A DNA stretch of 64,000 nucleotides from JBJMQS01 sp045802605 (lineage in GTDB: Bacteria; Planctomycetota; Planctomycetia; Gemmatales; Gemmataceae), in contig JBJMQS010000028.1 of NCBI GenBank assembly GCA_045802605.1, positions 30,317-94,316 of the forward strand, given 5' to 3'. Made by a program: the position numbers and the translations under genes. Shown here one piece after another: positions 46,898 through 54,969 of this stretch. The number at the start of each line of letters is the position of its first letter. Position 1 is the first letter of the stretch. The notes under the pieces are model-generated. The model made no database searches. It was not told where the DNA came from and saw only the letters and a list, made by a program, of their open reading frames with translations.

Positions 46898-47593
46898 ATG
46901 GAAAACAGACCATCGCCCGAAACCCCTGGCAACGAAAGAGACGCGATCGCAGACGCCGCAGGTCTCGCTCGTGATCGGACGGTGAAAGCCGCCCGATACG
47001 TGGCCGACAAGGTCGGTGCTACTGCCGCCCGAGCCGGCGACGGCTGCGCCAAAGCCGCTCAAGGTGTCATGGGGTTCATCGGCAAGATCACGCTGCGCCA
47101 GGTGTTGGCGGTGTCGGTCTTAGCGATGTTCGTCCCGGTGCTCCTCGCTGGTACCGCTATCGTGAGCTCCGAGGGACTCCGAGCGCTTTTTGCGCTCACC
47201 GCGACCCCACTTCACATACTCGTGCCCGTGCTGGGCACGTACCGCGAGACGCGTCGACTGGATCTCGCGGTCCTGCTCGCGCTGACCTTCGTCGTCGTGA
47301 CGTTCTGCGTCTGGCACAAGGTCATCCGGCAGTACGTGCGGCCGAGCGACACCATGCGCAACACCGAGAAGGTGTGCTGGTTCGCGGGCGTCGGGCTGCT
47401 GGTCTGCGACTTGGTGATCTATTGGTACGGCGTGCGCGCGGGCGGCAGCTTCATGGTCGCCGAGAGCACGGCCGCGTTCTCCGCGACGGTCTTCACCGCC
47501 ATGTACGGCTTCACCCTGCTGGCGGTGAGCCATTCGATCGTCGAACTCCTCCATCCAGAAAGGAAACCAGAATCATGCGAATCTCCGAATTAA
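46898..47593 (+). CDS. Four-helix membrane protein of element 2
   Basis: 231 residues from ATG 46898 (GGAGGAT upstream). An N-terminal ~65-residue helical soluble part (ARYVADKVGATAARAGDG) precedes four hydrophobic segments (about 70-92, 97-112, 122-140, 158-178, with a further one near 190-215). No known family. Its 3' end overlaps the vWA lipoprotein gene by 19 bases. Likely an inner-membrane component of an element-encoded apparatus (inference). Confidence 0.65.
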   Translation: MENRPSPETPGNERDAIADAAGLARDRTVKAARYVADKVGATAARAGDGCAKAAQGVMGFIGKITLRQVLAVSVLAMFVPVLLAGTAIVSSEGLRALFALTATPLHILVPVLGTYRETRRLDLAVLLALTFVVVTFCVWHKVIRQYVRPSDTMRNTEKVCWFAGVGLLVCDLVIYWYGVRAGGSFMVAESTAAFSATVFTAMYGFTLLAVSHSIVELLHPERKPESCESPN

Positions 47594-48312
47594 ACCCGCG
47601 CCTCAAGACCCGCAACAGTCGTTTCAATCGAGTGCTCGCCTTCATCCTTGCGGCCGTTGGCTCGCTCGGTGCCGTCGGCTGCGGAGCGTACGAGCCGCCG
47701 CCAAACCCCGTGGTCATGCAGGCCGAGGACCCGGATTTTGTCTGCGTGATAATGCTCGACGTGTCCGGCTCGTACGAATCCAAAATGCTCGATGATGGCA
47801 AAGCCTGGAAGGCCATCATGAATCTGCTCCAGGAGTTCTACCGCAACCGAGCGAACGAAAATGATGTGCTGGTCATCGGTCAGATCGGCGCGCCCGGCCA
47901 CGCGGCCCCTCTCTTCGAGGGTTCGCCGCGCGCCTTCCGGAAAACGTTCGGCGACCCGGCGTCCTTCCGCACGTTCTTGAAGGCAAATAGTTCCAGTCAA
48001 GGAAGTAGGATCTTCGACTCAATTTGCGACGTTTTGTCCTACACATCAGGCCGCATGAGCGGCAAGACGAAGGCCGGCGTCTTTCTGTTCACCGACTTCG
48101 AAGATAACGCGAGCGCGCCCGGTGGCGAGGAACGCTTCGTTCAAACGATGACTGACTTCGGCAAGCGCGGCCAAGTGTCGGTCGGCTGTTATTGGGTCGG
48201 CATGAACGAGCTCGCGAAGGTCGACCGCGACCTGCGGCGCACCGGCATCAAGAACTTCGTGGTCGACTCGTCGATCACGGCGGAGCCGAGGCTGCCGCAC
48301 TTCGAATCTTGA
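47575..48312 (+). CDS. vWA-like lipoprotein
   Basis: 245 residues from ATG 47575 (AGAAAGGAAA upstream). A lipoprotein signal ends in LGAVGC (C36). The mature part has a von Willebrand A-like fold: VIMLDVSGSYES near 60 is the MIDAS D-x-S-x-S, VLVIGQIG and GVFLFTDFEDNA follow, the latter as the second metal-loop strand. So it should be a membrane-tethered, metal-dependent protein-binding module. Operon context with membrane proteins and an ATPase suggests an envelope assembly. The target is unknown. Confidence 0.8.
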   Translation: MRISELNPRLKTRNSRFNRVLAFILAAVGSLGAVGCGAYEPPPNPVVMQAEDPDFVCVIMLDVSGSYESKMLDDGKAWKAIMNLLQEFYRNRANENDVLVIGQIGAPGHAAPLFEGSPRAFRKTFGDPASFRTFLKANSSSQGSRIFDSICDVLSYTSGRMSGKTKAGVFLFTDFEDNASAPGGEERFVQTMTDFGKRGQVSVGCYWVGMNELAKVDRDLRRTGIKNFVVDSSITAEPRLPHFES

Positions 48313-48428
48313 CGCCAACGCCGCGACCCGTCGCCCGTTTCGTTTTTCGAATACACGGCCGCGGCGCTTTCACGCCGCGGCCGTGCTCGCGCCACAACAA
48401 CGTCAGTCCGAATGGCTGGAGCAGTAAA

Positions 48429-49031
48429 GTGTTACGCGATCTGGTCGTGAAAATCGATTTTTGTTCCGTGACCATTGTCGCGGTCATCGCGCACATCGTC
48501 GCACGGACGACCGCTCGATTCTATCCGCGCTGCGAAAAGGCGATGGGCTGGTCGGCCGTGCTGACGTTGCTCCTTACTTGCACATGTGGCTTCGCGGAAA
48601 TCCGTCCGGACCGGCCAGCCGAAATTCTCGGCATCATCGTCGTCGGATGGATTCTCGCGGCGGCCGTCGCGCTCGCGGTCGCCATCGTGTTTTCGCCGAT
48701 CGCCTGGCTGTGCGATCGCGGGCGCAACCTTGTCAACGATTGGCGAGACCTGCGACGGCAGGCGGCGATCGCGAGGCAGGAGAAGATTGAGCAGGAGCAA
48801 CGAAGAATTGAACGCGAATTGACGCTCGCGCGAATACGAGAAGAGGAATCGCGACGTCCGCCGCCCGCGCCGGCCCCGACACAAGACGAACTTGCGCAAG
48901 CCTGCCGCCGACGGCACGAAGAGCGATGCCGCCTCGCCCGCGTCGCTGGTCTGACGGGATACGAGCTGGAAGCCGCGATCGAACGGTCGCAGCAGAAATA
49001 CCTCAATGAACTTGATGCCATCCTGAAATGA
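48429..49031 (+). CDS. Membrane protein with coiled-coil tail
   Basis: 201 residues from GTG 48429; this start leaves room after the previous stop and puts the hydrophobic part at the N-terminus. Three or so hydrophobic segments (FCSVTIVAVIAHIV, AVLTLLLTCTCGF, ILGIIVVGWILAAAVALAVAIVFSPIAWL) are followed by a ~100-residue charged coiled coil (ARQEKIEQEQRRIERELTLARIREEE) and a helical end. Its stop overlaps the ATPase start by four bases, so it may be the membrane anchor for that ATPase, which has none of its own. Confidence 0.65.
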   Translation: MLRDLVVKIDFCSVTIVAVIAHIVARTTARFYPRCEKAMGWSAVLTLLLTCTCGFAEIRPDRPAEILGIIVVGWILAAAVALAVAIVFSPIAWLCDRGRNLVNDWRDLRRQAAIARQEKIEQEQRRIERELTLARIREEESRRPPPAPAPTQDELAQACRRRHEERCRLARVAGLTGYELEAAIERSQQKYLNELDAILK

Positions 49032-50377
49032 GCGAGCTCACGAGCATAGTGCGGACGGGCGCGACGGGCGCTGGAAAAACCCAGGCGGCCTCCGGCGACG
49101 TCGTCGCCTCGCGATTCGCAGAGGTGATCCTGGATCCCGAGAAGGATTCGTTCGCGGCAACCGTCGTGAAAAATGTGAGCGGCAATTTCCTTTATGACCG
49201 GCTCGATGATTTGAAGAACGCACTTGGATACGAGCTTCTGACGCTATCGTCGCATCCGGAAGACCGCCAGCGCGAATTCGAAAACGATCGCAACGCGAAG
49301 GCGTTCGCCGCGATCCTCCTGCGTCGACGTGATTCCGATTCGATGGCGACCACGCCGCTCATGGAAGAGTGGGTAACCGCGGGCATCGCCTTGATCCAAT
49401 TCCAGGTGCCGCACAAGCCTCTGACCATGCTGCCGTTCGCTTACATGCCGGACACTGCCGAATTCAAGACTCTTTTGCGCGATTGCGAGTCGCGGGCGCT
49501 GGCGCACAAATTTCGCCAGCTCGAATGTTTGAGTATCCGCGCGCTCCGGGCGGAAGTCTCGTCGGCCCTCCGGCTGATTGGGCCGGTAGTCAACGACCCG
49601 TGCTTCCATGTGCGATGCCGCGGCGGCTTCGATATCGGGGCGGCGCTACAACGACGGTGCAAAGTGGTCGTTGAGGCCGGCGACGCCGGCGACGACGCCA
49701 AGCGAATCATCATGGGCGCGATCGTGCTCAAGGTGATCGAGCATGCCAAGCGGCGGCCGCGCCCCGAACCGCCAATCTATATCCGCATTGATGAGGCGAC
49801 GGCAGCGGGCCTGGTTGGAAAGCCCGAACTACGTGGCATTGCACAAACTCGCAAATACGGGCTCTTTTTTGATTTTCTCGGCCAAACGCTTGATTACCCG
49901 GGCGGGTCCGGATCGGTGCTGCAGAACTGCAAACGTCACGAATGGTTCTGTTGCCCGGACTACGATCTCGCGCGGAAGGCCGCGATCGACATCTTGGCCG
50001 GGCTGCCCGTCGATGACCGAAGCCGCGCGGAGAGGATCGAGGAAATCGCGCGGGACGTGATGTTTCTAAGGCCGGGCGAGCGATGGGTCCGAGACGCGGC
50101 CGGGTCGCGATTCGAATACGTCGAGATGCTCAAGAGCCCTTGGCCGCCATGGCCCGGATTGGCCAAAACGAAGCTGCGATTGAAATTGGAACGCGTGTTC
50201 GCCCGACCGGAGTACCAGCTGTGCGAAGCGAAGCGATCCGCGACTTCCTCGAAACCCGAAACGCAACAACCTCCCAGCTTGCTCGCCGCTTCTTCGCCGG
50301 CAAGACGGCTGAAACAGCAAGAAAAAAGGCGAGCCGCTGGCTTGCCAAGCGAAGACGGAGGAAACGAATCAGCGTGA
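49028..50377 (+). CDS. VirD4/FtsK-like P-loop ATPase, paralogue of the element 1 ATPase
   Basis: 449 residues. Walker A GATGAGKT at 11-18, Walker B IYIRIDEAT near 251. Shares with the 12270-13775 product LLRRR, CFHVRCRGGFDIG, IDEATAAGLVG and VLQNCKRHEWF. No membrane segment. Start overlaps the coiled-coil membrane gene by four bases, and the last ~155 bases overlap the next gene in another frame. Likely motor for DNA handling by the element; anchored through the neighbouring membrane protein (inference). Confidence 0.8.
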   Translation: MSELTSIVRTGATGAGKTQAASGDVVASRFAEVILDPEKDSFAATVVKNVSGNFLYDRLDDLKNALGYELLTLSSHPEDRQREFENDRNAKAFAAILLRRRDSDSMATTPLMEEWVTAGIALIQFQVPHKPLTMLPFAYMPDTAEFKTLLRDCESRALAHKFRQLECLSIRALRAEVSSALRLIGPVVNDPCFHVRCRGGFDIGAALQRRCKVVVEAGDAGDDAKRIIMGAIVLKVIEHAKRRPRPEPPIYIRIDEATAAGLVGKPELRGIAQTRKYGLFFDFLGQTLDYPGGSGSVLQNCKRHEWFCCPDYDLARKAAIDILAGLPVDDRSRAERIEEIARDVMFLRPGERWVRDAAGSRFEYVEMLKSPWPPWPGLAKTKLRLKLERVFARPEYQLCEAKRSATSSKPETQQPPSLLAASSPARRLKQQEKRRAAGLPSEDGGNESA

Positions 50378-50805
50378 GAGGCGTCGTACTGCTTCGCGGC
50401 CACGGTCGTTCCGAACTCGTGTTCGGACAGCCGTGCAAGGAATCGGAACTGGAGCACGAAGTCCTGGTCACGGAAGCCGAACTGCTCCTCGGCCCGTTGG
50501 AAAGGGGGGTGAGAGTCGGCCGTGCGATCGCCGACGGCCTCTTAACGCGAGGCAAGAACCGATTCTACGTCGAAGTCGACAACCACACCCTCACCACAAA
50601 GCAAATGAGGGAGAAGTGGAGAGAGTACGGGAAGGTCGACGGCTTCATCCTCGTGATCTGTCACTCGAAGGCGCGGCTCCGCAGATTGATGCGCGGAGCC
50701 TCGGCCGTCCGCGACGCGGCCCTGTTCGCCCTCTTCCGGTGGCTGCGATACAGGAACGTGCGGGAGCGTTGGGTCGACTGGACCTTTGCGAGGGCGAGCG
50801 TGTGA
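50221..50805 (+). CDS. Replication-relaxation-like winged-helix / nuclease-like protein
   Basis: 194 residues from GTG 50221; earlier frame is antisense-like low-quality sequence within the ATPase gene. A winged helix (AIRDFLETRNATTSQLARRFFAG...RISVRGVVLL) is followed by IADGLLTRGKNRFYVEVDNHTLTTKQMREKWREY, the D...E-x-D core of the same family as the 14157-14813 product. The 157-base overlap with the ATPase gene is unusually long and may imply a coupled pair. Exact start is uncertain. Confidence 0.65.
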   Translation: MRSEAIRDFLETRNATTSQLARRFFAGKTAETARKKASRWLAKRRRRKRISVRGVVLLRGHGRSELVFGQPCKESELEHEVLVTEAELLLGPLERGVRVGRAIADGLLTRGKNRFYVEVDNHTLTTKQMREKWREYGKVDGFILVICHSKARLRRLMRGASAVRDAALFALFRWLRYRNVRERWVDWTFARASV

Positions 50806-50818
50806 CCGTCGCGGAACA

Positions 50819-50910
50819 TGTCGCGAAAACTGTCGCGATCAAATGTGCTTTCGCGACGACGTGTCGCCCCGAACGTTCCTGTCCGTCGTCTCTCAGATCG
50901 TACCGATCTG
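50819..50910. promoter_or_regulatory. Cluster of inverted and direct repeats ahead of the excisionase-like gene
   Basis: TGTCGCGA occurs at 50819-50826 and 50831-50838, with TCGCGAAA/TTTCGCGA as inverted copies at 50821-50828 and 50849-50856. A perfect CAGATCG-TAC-CGATCTG palindrome lies at 50894-50910. Such clusters are typical of operators or recombination-factor sites; no protein assignment is possible from sequence alone. Confidence 0.45.
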
Positions 50911-51012
50911 ATCGGCTCGGACAGCACCGTACCGACGCGACCCCGGACCAGCCGCTCGCTCGACGACAACGAATATCGCCATGGATTCATCGCTCGGGAG
51001 ACTGACTGAAGT

Positions 51013-51288
51013 ATGATGACATCAACGGAACTAGAGGCGCGGCTCGATCGCGTCGAAAGCCTGCTACGCCAGCTCGTCGAGCGCCAAATCGTGAAAGACT
51101 GGTACTCGGTCGAGGAATTCGCGAAGCTCGTCGGCAAGGCGCCGCTCACGTGCCGGGAATGGGCTCGGCACGGGCGAATCAGAGCGGCGAAAAAGCAGAG
51201 CGGGAGGGGCGCGTTCTTCGCGTGGACGATCTCGCACGACGAGCTGTTGCGCTACCAGCGCGAAGGGCTGCTGCCGCTCCGCAACTAA
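51013..51288 (+). CDS. Excisionase-like helix-turn-helix protein
   Basis: 91 residues. After a helical N-terminus (LEARLDRVESLLRQLVERQ), the sequence WYSVEEFAKLVGKAPLTCREWARHGRIRAAKK is a MerR/excisionase-type helix-turn-helix with a wing (FFAWTISHDELLRY). It is convergent with and overlaps the tyrosine recombinase gene by four bases at their 3' ends. By type and position it is the probable directionality factor of the element. Confidence 0.75.
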   Translation: MMTSTELEARLDRVESLLRQLVERQIVKDWYSVEEFAKLVGKAPLTCREWARHGRIRAAKKQSGRGAFFAWTISHDELLRYQREGLLPLRN

Positions 51289-52589
51289 GCGAACACCGTC
51301 CGGATCGCGTCGGCCTGGATCGACGGGTAGAGGTGGCGGTAGCGGCGGCGCTGCTCGTCGGTCGAGTGGCCGGTCCATTCGTCGATGAGCCGCTGGTCGA
51401 CTCCCTTGCTGGCGCAGGCGCTGATGAAGCTGTGCCGCAGGACGTGCGGCCCGCGCATCACAGACCATTCGCTCCCCTCGATGAGGCGCTTGAAATGATC
51501 GTGGAACTCATCGCGCGTGATCGCGGAGTCGGCGAAGATCTCGCGGCGTCTGACCGTCGCCGCGCGGCCGACCGATGTGGAAGCGCGGGATTTCATCCCG
51601 CGGTGGCCCGTTGTGAAACTTCGCTTCTTGCTGCGCCCGACGACGGCCGCGTGGCAGAAAAGATGCGGGCCGCCCGGGTGTTCGCGGAGCCACTCCTGGA
51701 GGACCCGCCTCAGGAGCGGCGTCAACGGCACGCGCCGCTGCGTCCGGCGCTCGCGGTTACGCTTCCGCTCGCGGATGACGACAGCGCTTGCTCGGAAGTC
51801 GATATCCGCTACGAGCGCGCGAAGGACCTCCGAACGGCGCGCTCCCGTGTGCGCGGCGAAGCACAGAGCCGGATACAGCCAAGCGTTAACCGCGGCCTTC
51901 TTCACGTGCGCCAGGAACCGCGCGACGTCGTTCGATTCGAGGTACAGGCAGTCCCACAGCGCTTCGTCGCCAACTCCGGCGATCCGACGCTTGATCTCCC
52001 GTCGCGTCATGAACACCGACTTCTCGTCGGCCTTCGGGTAACGGAGTCCCTTGCTCGGAAACATGCCGGACGTGAGGCCCATCGAACCGCCCCAATTCCA
52101 GGCGGCGCGCAGGGTCGCGATCTCCTTGCGGACGGTCGTCGGACTCCGCTTCGCCTTGGCCCGCGTGTCGACGTACTCTTGCAGCGTGGCGAGTTTGATC
52201 TCGTCGATCGGCCTCGCCTCGCCGAGCGCAGTGAGGAAGTGCTTGAGGTGGAGGCGCACCGTGGCGAGCGAGTTCGCTTCGACGGTGCCGTTACCCAACG
52301 TCGCGACGTAGCGGTCTCGCAGTGCACCAAGCGTCACGATGCGGCGCGGCGAATCGGGAAGTTTCGGCGTCTCCGGTGGATCGCCGTCGAAGCGGACGAA
52401 CTCGACGATGTCGGTGTCGGGCGGCAGGTGGATGAGCCGCTGCTTGAGGCGCATGAGCAGGTAATCAACCTGCCGGCATTTCGAAAGCGCCTCGTGTTCA
52501 GAGACCCGGCCGATCGTGAACGCGTGGAGCTTTCCGTGATACGGGAAGAGGACTCGGTAACTGTCGTTTCGCTTCTGCAGGCTCGCCAT
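51285..52589 (-). CDS. Tyrosine recombinase (integrase)
   Basis: 434 residues. The SAM-like core-binding domain is at ~90-170 and the catalytic domain from ~200: R in HTGARRSEVLR, HVLRHSF (H-x-x-R), W/H region WTGHSTDEQRRRYRHL with the nucleophile tyrosine near 417. All the classic catalytic residues are visible. Its start faces tRNA-Leu 130 bases away, so integration most likely occurred at the 3' end of that tRNA. Confidence 0.93.
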   Translation of the reverse strand: MASLQKRNDSYRVLFPYHGKLHAFTIGRVSEHEALSKCRQVDYLLMRLKQRLIHLPPDTDIVEFVRFDGDPPETPKLPDSPRRIVTLGALRDRYVATLGNGTVEANSLATVRLHLKHFLTALGEARPIDEIKLATLQEYVDTRAKAKRSPTTVRKEIATLRAAWNWGGSMGLTSGMFPSKGLRYPKADEKSVFMTRREIKRRIAGVGDEALWDCLYLESNDVARFLAHVKKAAVNAWLYPALCFAAHTGARRSEVLRALVADIDFRASAVVIRERKRNRERRTQRRVPLTPLLRRVLQEWLREHPGGPHLFCHAAVVGRSKKRSFTTGHRGMKSRASTSVGRAATVRRREIFADSAITRDEFHDHFKRLIEGSEWSVMRGPHVLRHSFISACASKGVDQRLIDEWTGHSTDEQRRRYRHLYPSIQADAIRTVFA

Positions 52590-52718
52590 GATCCCGGCTC
52601 CTTTCGCCGGGTCACACCAATGTCACCTGCCGCAGTTTACCAAATCTTTACCATCGCCGGAATCGGGGCAATCGTCGTTGATGATCACGAACACTGAATA
52701 TGCCCTGATTCAGGGGAC

Positions 52719-52803
52719 TGCCGGAGACAGGACTTGAACCTGCACGCCCGTGAAGGGCACCAGGCCCTCAACCTGGCGCGTCTGCCAATTCCGCCACTCC
52801 GGC
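52719..52803 (-). tRNA. tRNA-Leu (anticodon GAG)
   Basis: 85 bases. Acceptor arms GCCGGAG and CTCCGGC pair; anticodon stem CCAGG/CCTGG holds a TTGAGGG loop with GAG; a long variable arm (GCCC...GGGC) marks class II leucine tRNA; T-arm GGTTCAAGTCC is present. CCA is not encoded; the discriminator is A. It reads CUC and CUU codons. Its 3' end faces the tyrosine recombinase gene. Confidence 0.95.
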
Positions 52804-52987
52804 TCAAAACGGCAACCGTTAAATGTAGGAGATCAACCCCACAACCATCAAGACCCTAATTCAACCGGAAGGTTCGCAGCCAGGTTTAGCGCTATTCCGC
52901 AGGGACGCCACAACCCTCGTCGTTACAACATCGGAAATGGAAAATCTATTATCGCCCCCGTGTCGTCGTTGTTTCCGGAGGCCTCCC

Positions 52988-53677
52988 ATGCGTACCGTTC
53001 TCGCTTCTATCTGCGTGCTCCTCATCGGCTCTGCCACGATCTTCGCTGCCGATCGCACGATCCGTGTCGCCGGCGACGGCAAAGCCTCGGCCACGCCAGA
53101 CATGGCCACGATCCAAGCCGGCGTATCGAGCCGCGGCACCACGGCCGCCGATGCCCTCTCCGCCAACAACCGCGCGATGGCCGCGGTCCTCGCGACGTTG
53201 AAGGACCAAGGCATCGCCGCCAAGGATGTGCAAACGAGCCACATTAACATTCAACCGGTTTACCGCAGTGACAATCAAGGTCGCCAGCTCAACGAGATCA
53301 TCGCCTATGATGTATCCAACCAATTGCGCGTCCAGGTGCGTGACGTCACCAAGCTCGGCACCGTGCTCGACACGGTCGTACGCTCCGGCGCGAATCAAAT
53401 GTCAGGCGTGAGCTTCGGCTTTGCTGACAGCACTGCGATTCTTGACAAAGCCCGTGCCGGCGCGATTGACGACGCCAAGCGCCGGGCCAAGCTCTACGCT
53501 CAACAAGCCGGCGTGAAGATCGGCAAGGTTCTCAACATCAGCGAGCAGCCGATCCAGAACGAACCCATTTACCCCATGCGCGGCATGGGCAAGATGGAAT
53601 TCGCCGGCGTTCCCATCGCTGCCGGCGAAGAGGAACTGCGAGCGCAGGTGTACGTGGAGTTCGCGCTGGAAGACTGA
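52988..53677 (+). CDS. SIMPL domain protein (DUF541)
   Basis: 229 residues from ATG 52988 (GGAGGCC upstream). Signal peptide MRTVLASICVLLIGSATIFA, cut before ADRTI. The mature part opens with IRVAGDGKASATPDMATIQAGV and later KLYAQQAGVKIGKVLNISE, both hallmark segments of the SIMPL/DUF541 family, periplasmic proteins forming ring or channel oligomers. Precise role is unknown. Preceded by tRNA-Leu and unlinked to it in function. Confidence 0.9.
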   Translation: MRTVLASICVLLIGSATIFAADRTIRVAGDGKASATPDMATIQAGVSSRGTTAADALSANNRAMAAVLATLKDQGIAAKDVQTSHINIQPVYRSDNQGRQLNEIIAYDVSNQLRVQVRDVTKLGTVLDTVVRSGANQMSGVSFGFADSTAILDKARAGAIDDAKRRAKLYAQQAGVKIGKVLNISEQPIQNEPIYPMRGMGKMEFAGVPIAAGEEELRAQVYVEFALED

Positions 53678-53772
53678 TTCTTGTCAGCCCGACGCGCAAG
53701 CGAGGGAAACCCGAGGCATTGCCCCACTCGAGCGTCTCTGCTTTCCGTTGCTTGCGCGTCCGGCTAACGAAA

Positions 53773-54876
53773 TCATGTCTGCTTCGATTCAGTTGCCCAA
53801 CGGGCCAGTGCCAGTAGCACAAACGCATTCGGCACGTTATTGACCGAGGGTGCGGCCCAGGCGAGCTTCTTGCCATGTTTGGTGACGACTATTGATCGAT
53901 CCTTTTGTTCGACCGACGAAACTTCACTCCAAGGCAGCGTCTTTTTGGCAAATGTGATTCCCTGGCGATTGACATCGAATACGCCGAAATCCAGCGTGCC
54001 CGCCTCGTTAAATGCGTCGATCGCGGAAGGCAGAAGTCGCGGCAGGAGATGACGTTTGACGGCTGCCACGAGTACGTCGAATTCGCTAACCAGCCGTTTC
54101 ACCACGAACACCCTATCGTCGTCGTTGGGAAACTCCAGGCGGTGGGCGTTGCCGACGGCCCAGTCCAGCATTTCGGCCGTCCTATCCGCTTCATCGCGGC
54201 CGCGGATTTCTTGAAGCACCAGTACGTTGTCAAAATGAACTGTTGCAGCGGCATCACCGTCCGCGACCGTGAGGAAATCAGCGTCCACATTGATCTGCAC
54301 ATGACGGGTGCGACGCGCCGTGATAGTCAGCAATGGGCCAGCCACGAGCAACACCAGTAAGATCACAGAGCCGGTGTGGATCCGCCCGTTCATTCCCTCG
54401 ATGATCACTCCGATCAGAGCGGCCAGGGCAACCAACGTCGTCACGATTCCGCCGATCATCAACCCGCGCGAGCGCCACTGCGGCGAATGGAATTCCAAGG
54501 GCGGCACTGGGCCGGTCAGGATCAGCCCGATGAGTCGCTTGCCACATTTCGGGCAATCCCCGGGTCGAAGCTTGCCGTGCGGCCGACGAGTTTTGTGGAG
54601 ACACCAGACGACTTCGCCCTCAACTGTCAGATGGTACGACGAATTCGGAATGAGAACCTCGGTGCGTTCCAAGACCGCGTCATGACGGCCAAGTTTGAAT
54701 TCAAAATGAATATTTGGCTGGCGAGCGCGCGATACGACCTCGATATCGCTGACGAAGATTGATTCCGTGATGAAGCCGCGTTCGTGGCGAACGGTGTACG
54801 TGCCGCTAGGCGTCGAGAGTTCCCAGGTTCGGGAGGACTTGGTTTGGTCGGATTGAACGGCTGAGAACTTCGGCAT
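53773..54876 (-). CDS. Membrane protein with C-terminal DUF6585-like domain
   Basis: 367 residues. N-terminal ~110 residues include a CPKCGKR half zinc knuckle; two membrane segments lie near 137-160 and 168-186; the remainder is soluble with LLPRLLPSAIDAFNEAGTLDFGVFDVNRQGITFAKKTLPWSEVSSVE, closely resembling the DUF6585 (PH-like) pattern. Function unknown. Convergent with the SIMPL gene. Confidence 0.65.
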   Translation of the reverse strand: MPKFSAVQSDQTKSSRTWELSTPSGTYTVRHERGFITESIFVSDIEVVSRARQPNIHFEFKLGRHDAVLERTEVLIPNSSYHLTVEGEVVWCLHKTRRPHGKLRPGDCPKCGKRLIGLILTGPVPPLEFHSPQWRSRGLMIGGIVTTLVALAALIGVIIEGMNGRIHTGSVILLVLLVAGPLLTITARRTRHVQINVDADFLTVADGDAAATVHFDNVLVLQEIRGRDEADRTAEMLDWAVGNAHRLEFPNDDDRVFVVKRLVSEFDVLVAAVKRHLLPRLLPSAIDAFNEAGTLDFGVFDVNRQGITFAKKTLPWSEVSSVEQKDRSIVVTKHGKKLAWAAPSVNNVPNAFVLLALARWATESKQT

Positions 54877-54969
54877 GGATGGAATTCTATGCCGCCTGTC
54901 TCAAAGAGTTTGCGTAAACGCGTGACTTCACATTGTCAACGTTGCTGTTGATGCGGCCTCTTTTGCCTC

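Larger units (their letters stand above)
46715..52718. mobile_element. Integrative element 2 (tyrosine recombinase, tRNA-Leu site)
   Basis: A plus-strand gene series (membrane proteins, vWA lipoprotein, VirD4-like ATPase, nuclease-like protein, excisionase-like protein) followed by a convergent tyrosine recombinase whose gene lies 130 bases from the 3' end of tRNA-Leu(GAG). This is the classic arrangement of a tRNA-targeted element. The left end is not identified; the island to the left may belong to it. No copy of the tRNA 3' end was found inside the window. Confidence 0.55.
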
